Assembly (NCBI GenBank): GCA_032690845.1
Contig: CM064424.1
Coordinates: 51,101,511-51,165,510, forward strand
From: Eleusine coracana subsp. coracana
Lineage: Eukaryota; Streptophyta; Magnoliopsida; Poales; Poaceae
Reading direction: 5' to 3'
DNA length: 64,000 nucleotides
In this document: positions 1 to 11,920 of the stretch, piece by piece
Layout: every line of letters starts with the position of its first letter
How positions within the stretch are numbered: the stretch's first letter is position 1
Notes under the pieces: model-generated
Seen by the model: only the letters and a program-made list of their open reading frames with translations
Database searches by the model: none
What the model was told of the DNA's origin: nothing
Made by a program: the position numbers and the translations under genes

Positions 1-1252
1 CCGGTGGTCAGGATCGCGGGACAAGGTGACACGCGTCAATATCAAAAAGTCATGCTTTGAGAAGCGTGCAAGGTGGTTTCCTGGTTTGGGCCTCAAAATC
101 GGTGGCGGTGGTTGGTGGTGCACGTGGCACCATCATGGAGCTTGCTTTGAGATGAAGCAAAGACGTGAAGCGTCCGATGGCCTTCGGGCGATGAAGAAAA
201 AGATGGACGGTTATGCCCCCAGTGGTAGGTGAGTGTGTTTGTAGGTCAAGGGTAGAGTGGTCATGTGGACATTAGAACCTAGGCCTATATAAGGAGCGGT
301 GTGGCTAGTGGAAGAGGTGTCTCTCTTCCCATTAGCCTTGTGTTAGGACTCTATTCAAAGTGCTAGGAGAGGACATCATGTTTTAGAGGAGAGGAAAGGG
401 TGTGTGACAAAGAGGGTGGCTTCCTAGCCTTGTACCTAAGGATCTTGTATGCACCTTTCTATGATATGAGAAGTATTTTCGTGCTCAAGATTTCCCTCTT
501 CACTTGAATCCTGAAATTCCTTTTTTTATTTTTAGAACTATTTTTGTGGTGATTTTCGATCTCACTTTTGGATGAGTTTTTGGTTCGGATTTCTTGAGAA
601 ACTTGTTGGTAGGATGAGCTAGAACAATCCTCTATGGATCCTTGACCGAATCCATGGCTCTAGCACCTTTGATTTGAAGGATTTCTCAAGTTTCCCCTTT
701 TTGGTGTTCTTGGCACAAGATCTGAAATTCATTGTGGTTCCTTGTCTTTTTGGAGTGGATCTCTTTAGAGGAGGGTCATGATGTATTGAGGATCATCTGG
801 TCCAAATTTTGTGATTTTTGGAGTTCGTTCGATAGGGTTTTGGTAATTTTCTTTCCTGAATGGAGCTGCTGTTTTGACCATGACAGAACTTCCGTGATCA
901 TGACGGAACTTCCGTCAAGAACCACGGAACTTCCATGAGTGATAGTGCTCCCGTCGCCTGAAACTTCCATAATTGACAGAACTTCCGTCGGGCACCACGG
1001 AACTTCCGTCAGGCTCTGTTCTGTGACCTTTCGGATCTTCGTTGTTTTGGTTTTTGTTTCTTTTGTGCTTCCGCTATGGATCCTTTTGGTTTGAGTCACT
1101 CCTAGGGTTAGCACATCACAAGTTGGTGTGTGTAATCTTGGTGACTTGGTTAGAGGTTGGTTTGGGTGGTAGTTGGAACATAGGCCAAGTTCTTGAGAAG
1201 AATTTTAATTGGCTCCCATTCACCCCCCTCTGGTCGCCATCTCGGTCCTTCA
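1..1252 (+). mobile_element. LTR of Sirevirus-type copia element (family C), left end outside window
   Basis: This stretch aligns with the complete LTR at 9499-11171 from LTR position about 463 to its 3' end (ending in CTTCA). A TATA box (TATATAAG) lies at 286-293. The LTR is followed directly by the same G-family sequence that follows the LTR at 11171, so the two are copies of one insertion event, not separate insertions. It differs from the 9499-11171 copy by several percent, lacks about 30 bp found near 10370-10400, and has a larger palindrome array. I read it as the 3' LTR of the left unit of an old tandem duplication. Confidence 0.85.
881..1011. repeat. Array of short palindromes, core CGGAACTTCCG, in C LTR
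   Basis: About six copies of a 13-15 bp word stand close together. The best is a perfect 7-bp stem around one base, GACGGAACTTCCGTC at 902-916; others are near 882, 932, 961, 976 and 997. Spacers vary in length and sequence. The 3' LTR of the same element has only about three units (10870-10932). Palindrome clusters in Sirevirus LTRs have been described in maize, so the feature type has precedent; the function is unknown. Confidence 0.9.
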
Positions 1253-2267
1253 ATTGACACATGTAGAGGGGCCCATCTGGTGACCGCGCCGATCGGCGCG
1301 ACATCCATTTTTGCTCCTGGACCCTCGCTTCTTTGCTAGATGTTGCTCTTCGTCCTTTCCTGTGTAAGCAACTATTTTGCACACAAAAATTTCTTCAAAA
1401 AGATCTTTGATTTCCCTAAAAATAGCTCCGTGTCTGAAAATTACTGTGTTGGTTGCATTTTAGCATACCTTCAATTCTGGGCATCGTCAGCCTTCTGTTC
1501 TGTCCTGGGCAATAGTGCGCCGATCGGCTCCGTAGTGCACCGATCGGCGTGAGCTCTGTTCCTTCCTGTTTTTGGTCTTTTTCTTTTTATATTCCTGCGT
1601 TGTTAGTCTACAGTATGTATATTCCCAAATTTGGCACAAATAAACAGACAACGCAAGAGCACGCAAAAATTAAGCACACTTTCCTATTCCTTTTATTCAG
1701 GAGATTGTTTTTATTACAAGCAAGCAAATTAAAAATACCGGGTTGCCCTCCCTACTAGCATTAATTAACTAAATAAAATAGGTTGCCCTCCCATAAGCAT
1801 GAAACAACTTCTAAATCCCCCGATCATTGGATTGCCTCCCAAGATCGCTCTAGTTATTTAGAGGTCAAAGAGCTTGACCTCCCCGCGAACAATCCATCCT
1901 TAGTGTCACGGTGCGAGATGTGAGGCCGTGACACTACAAGGTTTTTTCATCTCTATGGCTCATATACCTCGGACGACCAATCCATACATTCCCTCCAATT
2001 ACTCTCAATGCCACGTTGTCTTGTATCTCTTCACTTCATCAACAGCATGACACTCTTCTCCTTTTGGGCGGAACTTGAAAGAGTAGGGAGTCCCACCTAT
2101 ATCAAGGCTTATCTCAACACTCCCAACATCAATACTTGCTTTTGCTGTCCTCAAGAAGGGTCTGCCTAAGATCAATGGGGTCCTCGTTTTTTTATCCATA
2201 TCAAGCATAATAAAATCGGTAGGGATGATGTGATCTTCAATTTGAACAGGCACATCCTTAGCAATTC
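1253..2267 (-). mobile_element. Fragment of Athila-like gypsy element (family G), duplicated copy of 11172-12189
   Basis: The fragment matches 11172-12189 throughout, with a few percent divergence. It includes the C-terminal end of the G protease on the minus strand (2005-2253, containing LILGRPFLRTAKASID), a conserved hairpin at 1901-1935, and palindromes at 1288-1297, 1519-1528 and 1540-1549. It stops abruptly in protease coding sequence at 2267, where it joins the tail of a C LTR. The bases TC at 2266-2267 belong to both sides. Confidence 0.85.
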
Positions 2268-2406
2268 ACAAGTTGGTGTGTGTAATCTTGGTGACTTGGT
2301 TAGAGGTTGGTTTGGGTGGTAGTTGGGACATAGGCCAAGTTCTTGAGAAGAATTTTAATTGGCTCCCATTCACCCCCCCCCCTTTGGTCGCCTTCTCGGT
2401 CCTTCA
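2266..2406 (+). repeat. 3' tail of the C 5' LTR
   Basis: It corresponds to 11035-11171 of the 3' LTR (starting TCACAAGTTGG, ending CTCGGTCCTTCA) and to 1116-1252. It contains a slightly longer C-run near 2380 than the other copies. Confidence 0.85.
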
Positions 2407-2407
2407 A

Positions 2408-2420
2408 TTGGTATCAGAGC
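2408..2420 (+). promoter_or_regulatory. Primer binding site, initiator tRNA-Met type
   Basis: TTGGTATCAGAGC starts one base after the LTR end. TGGTATCAGAGC is complementary to the 3' end of plant initiator tRNA-Met, the usual copia minus-strand primer. Confidence 0.9.
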
Positions 2421-2469
2421 TGGTTTGATCACTAGTTGACCTTCACCGGCTTTGTGATCCGAAGGCGAC

Positions 2470-4633
2470 ATGGAGAAGCGTGTTGTCAACCTGTGGATGT
2501 TCGATGGAGAGGACTTCCCCTACTGGAAGTCACGGACCAAGGCATATCTGCTGAGTCAAGGACATGCAATTTGGGAGATTGTTGATCAGTCGTATGCTAT
2601 ACCACAAGACATGAACATTGCTGCTGTAGGTGAGTTAGTCAGGCATGAGAACAACTCCAAAGCTGTCAATATTCTACTCTCTGCACTTGGTAGGAGTGAA
2701 CATGATAGGGTTGCACACCTTGACACTGCTCATGCTATTTGGGTTAAGCTCTGCACTTACCATGAGGGTACCAACCAGGTCAAGTCTATGCGTAAGGATT
2801 CTTACAATAGACAGTACCAAACCTTTGCTCAAAAATCGGGCGAGTCACTAGATGACACTTTTTGTAGGTTTGAGGCAATTGTGTGCAACTTGCGGGCTTG
2901 TAGTACCCTTGTGTACAATGACAATGATAGAGCTAAGTAACTGTTGTACTCACTTGATGAAAATATTTGGGGTGTTAAAATTGCTGCTCTAGAAGAAACT
3001 GCTGAATTCAATACCCTGAACTGTGAGCAACTGTATAGCATGCTGAAATCTCATGAACTGTCTAGGAAATCTTGTCCTAATCTTGCTATTCCTGCTTCTA
3101 GCATGGCTTTGCTTTCTAGTTCTCAGAAGGGTGATCATAGTTGTGCTTTTTATGGAATTAACCCCTCACTGACAAGTCTTCCTTGGAGTTTGCTTTGTCT
3201 TCTCTTGTTGCAGCTTCCGATGAACAGATGGAGTGCATTCCTGACGAGGAGCTATCCTTGCTCACAAGGAAGTTCAGGAAGTTGTACAACAACCACAAGG
3301 AGAGAAGAGGAGGTGGTTCAAGAACCTGCTTCGAGTGTGGTGACCTGGGACACTTCATCGCTGATTGTCCCAAGAAGAGGAAGAAGGCCTGGTACTGCAA
3401 CAACAACACTGAAGACTTCAAGTAGAAGAAGAACTGCTTCTACAAGAAGGGCAAGAACTCCATGAAGTTCGCCAAGGCCATTGCACGTGCCTGCGTTGCC
3501 ACCTTGAGTGATGTTGACCTCACATCAAGTGAAGGCTTTACAAGCTCGGAGGAGGAGGTTGAGAAGCCATGAGTCAAGCGGAAGGATGACTTCACCGGGC
3601 TTTGCTTCATGGCAAAGAACAACCACGACACCGACTCTGGATCCGACTCCGACACAAGCAAGGTAGCTCCCACTCTTGATGAGTTCTCCTCTGAACTTGA
3701 TCATTTGCGCGATGTTCTGCTCATGCAAGATGATAAGCTTCGCAGTGTTGTGCGTGAGAGTAGAGAGCTTAAGTTTAAGTTAGAGAGTGCTGATTTTGAG
3801 ATTGATTCGCTTAGGCTAAGCTTGCTTGTGTTGATACTGCTGTTGAGTGTGAGTCTTGTCAAGTTGTGATGAGTGATCTTGCACAGAGGAAGAGTGTGCA
3901 TGCTCAAGTTGCCAGTCAGCTTGAGAGTGCCCTCAAGGAGCTTGATGAGTTCAAAGCTAGACCAACTCTTTTGGGTGCATGTCAGAAGTACCCCAAGCTC
4001 ACAGATGAGTTGGAAGCTCAGTCCCTCAAAGTTAAAGAGCTTGAGTCCAAGCTTCTACATGAGACTCGCTCGAAAGTTCTCCCACATCCGTGTGAAGTGT
4101 GTGTCACCCTCAAGGACAAGTTAGTAATCACTAGGGAAGAAAACAAAGTCCTAGTTCAGGAAAATGACTATCTTGTTTCTAGGCTCCAAAGAACCCTAGT
4201 GAGTGAGGAAAAGATTGAGAGTGATTTGGCAAGAGTGAAGGAGAGTGCTTCTAGGTCAACCTATAACTTGGGCTGGGGATTTGAGAGGTGTGACAAGGAG
4301 AGTGAGAATGTGGGTAAGTTTGTACCTAACTCCAGCTACAAGGATGAGGAAAACACCATCAAACCCACTAACACATACTATCCACCCAATCCCAAACCCT
4401 CCTTCAACCCAAAGCAAACAGAGAAGCCAAAACCCAAACCTGCAATGCAAACCAAGCCTAATCCTAAGGGTGTCTACATTTGCATGTTTTGTGGTCGCAA
4501 GGGCCACTTGGATGAATTTTGTTATAGGCGTAAGAGGATTGAGAGGAAGCAAGGTGAGTTGACTAGGGATGCTTTTTATGATGATTTTGTTGACTTTCAG
4601 CCTCACTCTTTTTCTTGTACCTATCATGGATAG
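2470..4633 (+). pseudogene. gag: Sirevirus gag, broken
   Basis: The ATG at 2470 lies 50 bp after the primer site. The N-terminal part (WMFDGEDFPYWKSR, 2495-2535) is a copia Gag signature. The same frame continues past a TAA at 2938. After a frameshift near 3180 a CCHC knuckle follows (CFECGDLGHFIADCP, about 3330-3375). A TAG lies at 3423, then a Ser/Asp-rich linker and a coiled-coil-like stretch (3609-3869). A further frameshift leads to 3866-4633, which ends with a second Cys/His cluster (CMFCGRKGHLDEFC, about 4480-4522). A long Gag with a coiled coil and more than one Cys/His motif is usual in Sireviruses. At least two stops and two frameshifts rule out function. Confidence 0.8.
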
Positions 4634-4963
4634 GGTCATTCCTCATATGGCTTTGATTCACGAAATAGAGTCTTTGCGCAGCAGCGCTTTGGTGCCCCAT
4701 GTTTTCCCCATCATGGTGAGCATCATTCGTGTGGATTTGGCTTTCACATTGATGATTTCTATCCTCACAACCCAAGGTTTGAGTCGAAACGCTTTGACAG
4801 GCCACATTTTCCCCATCGTGGTTCTCGTCCTATGCGTTCAAATGATAATGTGCAGAGAACTGTGATGACTACTACCGGTCGTATGGTTAAGTGTTGTATT
4901 CCCAAATCTCTTTTAACTAACCCCAGCACTGAGCCATCGACTTTTCCTTCTCGTTCTTTGTAG

Positions 4964-6323
4964 GTAGCAGGTGGAGGCTTGGAGAACAAATGGTTGATGG
5001 ACTCCGGGTGTTTGCGCCACATGACCGGAGATGCAAAGTGGTTCTCCAGCCTCACTCCCCTGAAGCGGCGGGAGTATGTAATCTTTGGAGATGACAAGAG
5101 AGGGAGAGTGAAGGCAAGAGGCACGGTAAAGGTAAATGAAAAATTCACTCTCAAGGATGTTGGTTTGGTGGAGTATCTCAAGTACAATCTCCTCTCTATC
5201 TCTTAACGTCTTGATGTTGGTTTGGAAGTGCACTTTAAGTTGAATGCTTCTTGTGTTCTTGATTCGAGTGGTTCCTTGGTTTGTGGGATTTCTCGCATTG
5301 GCAGAGCTTTTCAAACTGATTTTGCTGGTTCTCCTGGTTCTCACAAGTGCTTGTTTGCTCAATCTTCTTCTAAGCTCTGGAAATGGCATAGGAGACTAGG
5401 TCACATGAGCTTTGACTTGTTATGTCGCTTGAGTGGCTTAGGTTTGATCCGAGGATTGCCTAAGCTCAGATTTGATAAGGATTTGGTTTGTCCTCCTTGT
5501 CGTCATGGTTAAATGATTGCCGCTTCTCATCCACCAATCAATTTGGTGATGACTGAACGCCCTGGAGAGTTGCTTCATATGGACACTGTTGGTCCTTGTC
5601 GGGTTCATTCGGCTGGTGGGAAGGGGTATGTTCTTGTGATTGTTGACGACTATTCTCGCTACTATTGGGTCTACTTTCTTAAGAGCAAGGATGAAGTGTT
5701 TCATCACTTTCGGAGCTTAGCTTTAAGGTTGTTCAAGGAACTCCCTAGTGCATTACGAGCAATTTGCAGTGATAATGGCACCGAGTTCAAGAACTCCTCC
5801 TTTGATGCTTTCTGTCTTGAGAATAGTATTGAGCATCAGTTTTCAGCACCTCGTGTTCCCTAGCAGAACAGTGTGATTGAAAGAAAGAACAGAACCTTAA
5901 TGGAGATGGCCCGGACGATGCTCGATGAGCATAGGACTCCGAGGTGATTCTGGGCTAAGGCCATTAACACTACTTGCTATGTTTCCAATCAGATTTTTCT
6001 TGCGCTCAATTCTTAATGTGACTTCTCATGAGTTGTGTTTTGGGAGAAAGCCCTCGGTTTCTCATTTGTGTGCCTTTGGTTGCAAGTGCTTTATTCTCAA
6101 GCGTGGCAATCTTGATAAGTTTGAGTCAAGGTCTTCTGATGGAATCTTTCTTGGTTACTCTCTTCATGGTCATTCCTACAGAGTTTTGAATTTGGAGACT
6201 AACACCATCATAGAATCCTGTGATCTAACCTTTGATGAATCAAACTCTTGTGCAAGGAATGTGATCGAGTCTGCAGGTGACAAGGAGATGAAGGAGAGCA
6301 TCTTTGTGGAAGAGGACCTATAG
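4964..6323 (+). pseudogene. pol: copia protease and integrase region, broken
   Basis: The protease (from 4979) keeps the active-site DSG within WLMDSGCLRHMTGD. It runs to a stop at 5206. A pre-integrase zinc region follows (WHRRLGHMSFDLL, about 5382-5420), then the integrase core: first acidic residue in HMDTVGP (about 5577), second in SDNGTEF (about 5770), third in VIERKN (about 5876). The expected Gln-Gln-Asn motif before the third residue is cut by a TAG at 5861. Another TGA lies near 5946. The frame changes near 5925, after which the conserved FGCKCFI and FLGYS motifs appear. The part is recognisable but dead. Confidence 0.82.
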
Positions 6324-6329
6324 GGCTTT

Positions 6330-6350
6330 GATGATGATGATGATGATGAT
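6330..6350 (+). repeat. (GAT)7 microsatellite
   Basis: Seven perfect GAT units lie in the linker between integrase and reverse transcriptase. In the pol frame they encode an Asp run, typical of the acidic linker here in copia polyproteins. Confidence 0.9.
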
Positions 6351-6455
6351 TCACTTCATCTCTCATCTGAGCTTGTTCCTGCTGCTGCCACTACTCCAGC
6401 AGAGGGTCCAGAAGCTTCTACATCGACTTTAGCGGCTGTTGAGCTAGCTCCAGCT

Positions 6456-8149
6456 GTGGTTGAGGGGGAGTTACACTCTCAGAGAGAGGCTCCTCACCAC
6501 ATTCAGTGTCAACATCCACCCCAACAGATGATCGGTAATCTCTATGAGAGGACAACAAGGTCAAGGTATGTACATCTTGCTTGCTTTACCAATTCTCTCT
6601 TTGTTGCAACCTTTGAACCCCTAGATGTTGGACACGCACTATCTGATAAACATTGGGTTAATGCCATGCATGAGGAGTTGGGAAACTTTGAGAGAAACAA
6701 AGTCTGGACCCTTGTAGAGCCTCCCAAAAATGTCAATGTCATATGAACCAAGTGGGTGTTCAAAAACAAACATGGGAGGGATGGTGAGGTCAAACAAACA
6801 AGGCTAGGCTAGTTGCTCAAGGTTTTAGCCAAGTGGAGGGTTTAGATTATGGTGAAACCTTTGCTCCTGTTGCTCGCATAGAAGCCATTAGGATCTTGCT
6901 TGCATTTGCTGCCTCCAAGGGCATTAGACTCTATCAAATGGATGTCAAAAGTGCTTTCCTAAATGGTTTCATAGAGGAAGAAGTGTATGTGAGGCAACCC
7001 CCTGGCTTTGAGCACCACAAATACCCAAACCGTGTGTACAAGCTTCAGAAGGCTTTGTACGGGCTAAAGCAAGCACCTAGGGCATGGTATGCTAGGCTTA
7101 AGACCTTCTTGCTAGAGCGTGGGTATGTCATGGGGTGTGTTGATAAAACCTTGTTCACTCTCAAGCATGGCAATGACTTTCTAATGGTTCAGATTTACGT
7201 GGATGATATCATCTTTGGTGGTTCCTCTCATGCTCTTGTGTCCAGGTTTCAGGAAGCTATGGAAAGTGAATTTCAGATGTCGATGATGGGAGAGCTCACC
7301 TTCTTTCTTGGGCTTCAAATCAAACAGTTCAAGCAAGGCACTTTCATACATCAAGTCAAGTACACGAAGGATCTCCTAAAGAAGTTCGACATGGTCAATG
7401 TGAAGCCGTTGTCTACACCAATGTCCACAACAACGGCTCTTGACCCTGATGAAGACTATGAAGCGGTGGATCAAAGGGAGTACAGGAGCATGATTGGCTC
7501 CCTCTTGTCCCTGACAGCGACAAGACCTGACATACACTTTGCGGTGTGTCTTTGTGCTCACTTTCAAGCTTCCCCAAGGGTGACTCATCGCAAGGCTGTC
7601 AAGCACATCTTCAGGTATCTCAAATATACCCTTGAGTTGGGTCTTTGGTACTTTGCATCTTCATCTCTTGACCTCATTGGGTATTCGGATGTGGACTTTG
7701 CTGGGTGTAGAACTGATAGGAAGAGCACTTCTGGTACTTGCCATTTCTTGGGTACTTCTTTGATCTATTGGTCTTCTCATAAGCAGTCGAGTGTTGCCCA
7801 ATCCACCACAGAGGCTGAGTATGTAGCTGCTGCTAGCTTCTGCTCACAAATTCTATGGATTGTGTCTACCATGAGAGACTATGGGTTGACTTTTAAGGGT
7901 GTTCCACTCATGTGTGATAACTCCAGCGCCATATGCTTAGCCAAAAACCCAGTCCAACATGGTAAGGTCAAACACATTAATGTGCGATTCCACTTCCTGA
8001 GAGACAATGTTGAGAAGGGGGATGTTGAGCTCATATACATTGATACCAAGAACCAACTAGCTGATATCCTCACCAAGCCCCTAGATGTTTTGAGACATGC
8101 TTTTCTTCGGGGGGAACTTGATGTTTGTCATCCGTATGGCATCTTTTGA
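6456..8149 (+). pseudogene. pol: copia reverse transcriptase and RNase H, broken at its N-terminus
   Basis: The linker and RT start (6456-6746) end at a TGA at 6744, where a Gly codon is expected before TKWVF. A short deletion or frameshift follows. From 6833 a clean frame of 438 codons runs to 8149. It holds the RT palm (QMDVKSAFLNG, about 6935), YGLKQAPRAWY (about 7060), the catalytic YVDD (about 7198) and the RNase H acidic residues (YSDVDFAGC about 7682; STTEAEYVAA about 7802). RT and RNase H are the best preserved part of this element. The frame ends with a polypurine tract just beyond the stop. Confidence 0.88.
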
Positions 8150-9498
8150 GGGGGAGTTGGTGTTCACTTGTACATATGTATCTTACCATTTTCGCTTTGC
8201 ATCTCATGTGTAATATATGCATTGGTAGATGAGCTTTGAGTCTTATGCTTTCTTGCATTTCTCTTTGCTATGATTGAGCTTGAGCTAAGTTGTGTGGATG
8301 TGATGGTAATCTCTCATGCTTAGATTTTCTAGATGGCCTGTTATAAACTCATGTGAGCAACTTGCTAATCTTAAAGGTAAACTGAGCTGCTTGTGAACGT
8401 TATGATCTAATCTTGCTAAAACTTGATCACCATGTGTATAATTACTTTTATCCTTGTTGAAACTTGCGTTGAGGCTAGTCTAGAGGATGTCTTGGCTTTG
8501 GCACCTTGTGTTTGCGATATGGAAGGCTTTGCAAATGTTTAGCTCATGATGTAACATTGTGGGAACATGTGTTCCTTTTGTCGCAAAGGCATGCTCTTTT
8601 GTCTTGTGCATAATCTTGAAAAATTTGCTAAGTGCATTGATCAAGGATTACTCAATAATGCTAAATCCAAACATTGTGACTTGAAGCCTCGGGGTGTTTG
8701 CCGTACCCAGTCGTGCGACACTCCGTATGGATAAGAGGACACATGAGGATAAACAATAATCACTTGATCAACTGAGTCTCTATTGCATATGTGAGCGTTT
8801 GTAGAGCTCATTTTCTGCGAATGCTTGTTGCTCTTGTTGAGATTGAAACTAGCTAGATTCTTATGATTCACTTGGTGTTCGTTTTGCCTTGGATGAGAGT
8901 ACTTACACATGTGGTGACGGTTTTGCTCATGATAAGCAACTTTGATTCTATCTAAGCTAGTCAATCTTTCTGCTTAGCTTGTATAGCTCATGATGTTTAT
9001 GCCTTGCTATCTACTTTTGATCTTTGCATGACTGGGAGCTATTTCTTTTACACTTCATAGCACTATAGTTATGGTTAGCAAAGTTAAATGCTTGTTTGCA
9101 TAATTGTTGAAGCTCCTTAGGTTTGCATTTTCATGCATTGCATGTTTGCTTATTCTTTTGCCTCTTTGATGAGTTCATTGCCAAAGGGGGAGAAAATTTT
9201 GGGGTCATGCACAAATAATGCTAAGAAACTCATATGATCCATTTTGCACTACATGAGACCTACCACAACTTGAGGGGGAGCATATCATGATCTTGAGTGT
9301 TTTCTTGCGCTTTTTACAATCTTTGCGTCTCAAGTCACTTTCTTTGCCAACTCTTGGTTTTGTGATCCCTACTTGCTAGATGGCATATTTTCACCTTTTC
9401 TTTGGGTTTGGCCATTTGGATGTGCTTATTCGGCTTTGCATTTCAATCTCTAATCTTTGTGCATTTGGTGTTGTCAATGTACTCATCAAGGGGGAGAT
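8150..9498 (+). other. 3' non-coding region of C with several polypurine tracts
   Basis: No ORF of note is present. Four GGGGGAG-containing tracts occur at about 8148-8157, 9183-9196, 9272-9280 and 9488-9497; the last abuts the 3' LTR and is the plus-strand primer. Several polypurine tracts upstream of the 3' LTR are a known Sirevirus trait. Confidence 0.75.
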
Positions 9499-11171
9499 TG
9501 AGAAACCATGTGGATATGTGCCATGGTTTGCTATATTTGTGATGAGTAATTGACTTGAGCGGATTTGGTGTTTGAGTTGAATATGGGAATCCAGGGATTG
9601 CATGGGTTTGCATATCATGGTTATGACTAACCAGAGTTGGTGGAGATATTGGTGATATTGGAGGAGATGGGAAATGTGTTTGCTTGTCTCATGATGTGTA
9701 GGTCACTGGAGTTGACTTGGCGGTCAACGGCGAGAGGATTGGGCACAAGTAGGGGACTTGGGGCTAGACGATTGGGATGCCGGGTGAAGTCAAGGGTGAT
9801 CCACACCGTACACGTGGAGAGGCAAGAAGCACGGACGGTTTCGCGATTGAGCCTCAAAACCGTGGTGGTGATGAAGACGGCGTGTTGACCAAGTCAAGGC
9901 GAACGGGATGCCAGTGCAAGTGACAAGGGGGGCCGATGGACAGGGACTTGAAGAGACTTGCCGGTGGTTAGGATCGCGGGACAAGGTGACACGCGTCAAC
10001 ATCGAGAAGTCATGCTTTGAGAAGCGTGCAAGGCGGTTTCGCGGTTTGGGCCTCAAAACCGGTGGCGGTGGTTGGTGGTGCACGTGGCACCATCACGGAG
10101 CTTGCTTCGAGATGAAGAAAAGACGTGAAGCGTCCGATGGCATTCGGGTGATGAGGAAAACGATGGACGGTTATGCCCCCGATGGTAGGTGGTTGTGTTA
10201 TGTAGGTCAAGGGTAGAGTGGTCATGTGGACAATAGACCCTAGGCCTATATAAGAAGAGGTGTGGCTAGTGGAAGAGGTGCCTCTCTTCCCATTAGCCTT
10301 GTGTTAGGACTCTATTCAAAGTGCTAGGAGAGGACTTCATATTTTAGAGGAGAGGAAAGGGTGTGTGAAAGACATCTCTTACTCTTCTAAATAGTGGGAG
10401 GAAGAGGGTGGCTTCCTAGCCTTGTACCTATGGATCTTGTAAGCACCTTTCTATGATATGAGAAGTATTTTCATGCTCAAGATTTCGCTCTTCACTTGAG
10501 TCCCGAAATTCCTTTTTTTATTTTCGGAACTATTTTTGTGGTGATTTTCGATCTCACATTTGGATGAGTTTTTGGTTCGGATTTCTTGAGAAACTTGTCG
10601 CTAGGATGAGCTAGAACAATCCTGTATGGATCCTTAACCAAATCAATAGCTCTAGCACCTTCGATTTGAAGGATTTCTCAAGTTTCCCCTTTTTGGTGTT
10701 CTTGGCACAAGATCTGAAATTCATTGTGATTCCTTGTGTTTTTGGAGTGGATCTCTTTAGAGGAGAGTCGTGATGTATTAAGGATCATCTGGTCCAAATT
10801 TCGTGATTTTTGGAGTTCGTTTGATAGGGTTTTGGTAATTTTCTTTCCCGAACGGAGCTGCTGTTTTGACCATGATGGAACTTCTGTGATCATGACGGAA
10901 CTTCCATCGGGCACCACGGAACTTCCGTCAGGCTCTATTCTGTGACCTTTTGGACCTTCGTTGTTTCGATTTTTGTTTCTTTTGTGCTTCCACTATGGAT
11001 CCTTTTGGTTTGAGTCACTCCTAGGGTTAGCACATCACAAGTTGGTGTGTGTAATCTTGGTGACTTGGTTAGAGGTTGGTTAGGGTGGTAGTTGGAACAT
11101 AGGCCAAGTTCTTGAGAAGAATTTTAATTGGCTCCCATTCACCCCCCTCTGGTCGCCATCTCGGTCCTTCA
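9499..11171 (+). repeat. 3' LTR of C (1673 bp)
   Basis: It starts TGAGAAACC directly after the polypurine tract and ends CTTCA. TATA box TATATAAG is at 10247-10254. The palindrome array is at about 10870-10932, with fewer units than the left copy. It is followed by ATTGACACATG of G1, the probable target site. Confidence 0.9.
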
Positions 11172-11822
11172 ATTGACACATGTAGAGGGGCCCATCTGGT
11201 GACCGCGCCGATCGGCGCGACATCCATTTTTGCTCCTGGACCCTCGCTTCTTCGCTAGATGTTGCTCTTCGTCCTTTCCTGCGTAATTGGCAACTATTTT
11301 GCACACAAAAATTTCTTCAAAAAGATCTTTGATTACCTTAAAAATAGCTCCGTGTCTGAAAATTACTGTGTTGGTTGCATTTTAGCATCCCTTCAGTTCT
11401 GGGCATCGTCAGCCTTCTATCTTGTCCTGGGAAATAGTGCGCCGATCGGCTCCGTAGTGCACCGATCGACATGAGCTCTGTTCCTTCCTGTTTTTGGTCT
11501 TTTTCTTTTTATATTCCTGCGCTGTTAGTCTACAGTATGTATATTCCCAAATTTGGCACAAATAAATAGACAACACAAGAGCACGCAAAAATTAAGCACA
11601 CTTTTCTATTTCTTTTATTTAGGAGATTGTTTTTATTACAAGCAAGCAAATTAAAAATACCGGGTTGCCCTCCCTACTAGCATTAATTAACTAAATAAAA
11701 TAGGTTGCCCTCCCATAAGCATGAAACAACTTCTAAATCCCCCGATTATTGGATTGCCTCCCAAGAGCGCTCTAGTTATTTAGAGGTCAAAGAGCTTGAC
11801 CCACCCGCGAACAATCCATCCT

Positions 11823-11858
11823 TAGTGTCACGGTGCGAGATGTGAGGCCGTGACACTA
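11823..11858 (-). ncRNA. Conserved hairpin downstream of G protease (11-bp stem)
   Basis: An inverted repeat TAGTGTCACGG / CCGTGACACTA has a 14-nt loop. Both arms are identical in the duplicated copy (1901-1911 / 1925-1935) and in G2 (60235-60245 / 60260-60270), while the loop varies. This is a candidate RNA structure in the 3' region of the genomic transcript; no function is known to me. Confidence 0.6.
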
Positions 11859-11920
11859 CAAGGTTTTCTCATCTCTATGGCTTATATACCTCGGACGACC
11901 AATCCATACGTTCCCTCCAA

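Larger units (their letters stand above)
2266..11171 (+). mobile_element. Degenerate Sirevirus-type Ty1/copia element (family C), 5' LTR mostly missing
   Basis: The order is LTR tail (2266-2406), primer site, gag, protease, integrase, RT, RNase H, a long 3' non-coding part with several polypurine tracts, and a full 3' LTR (9499-11171). Copia order (integrase before RT), the Met-tRNA primer site, repeated polypurine tracts and LTR palindromes point to the Sirevirus lineage. Every ORF is broken by stops or frameshifts, so the copy is non-functional. The 5' LTR lacks its first ~1.5 kb because the join at 2266 is a duplication junction. The element was inserted in G1, whose sequence continues at 11172. 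Confidence 0.85.

Noticed and set aside
7376..8076. Minus-strand ORFs opposite C RT and RNase H
   Set aside because: They are shadows of the plus-strand RT frame, which has catalytic motifs.
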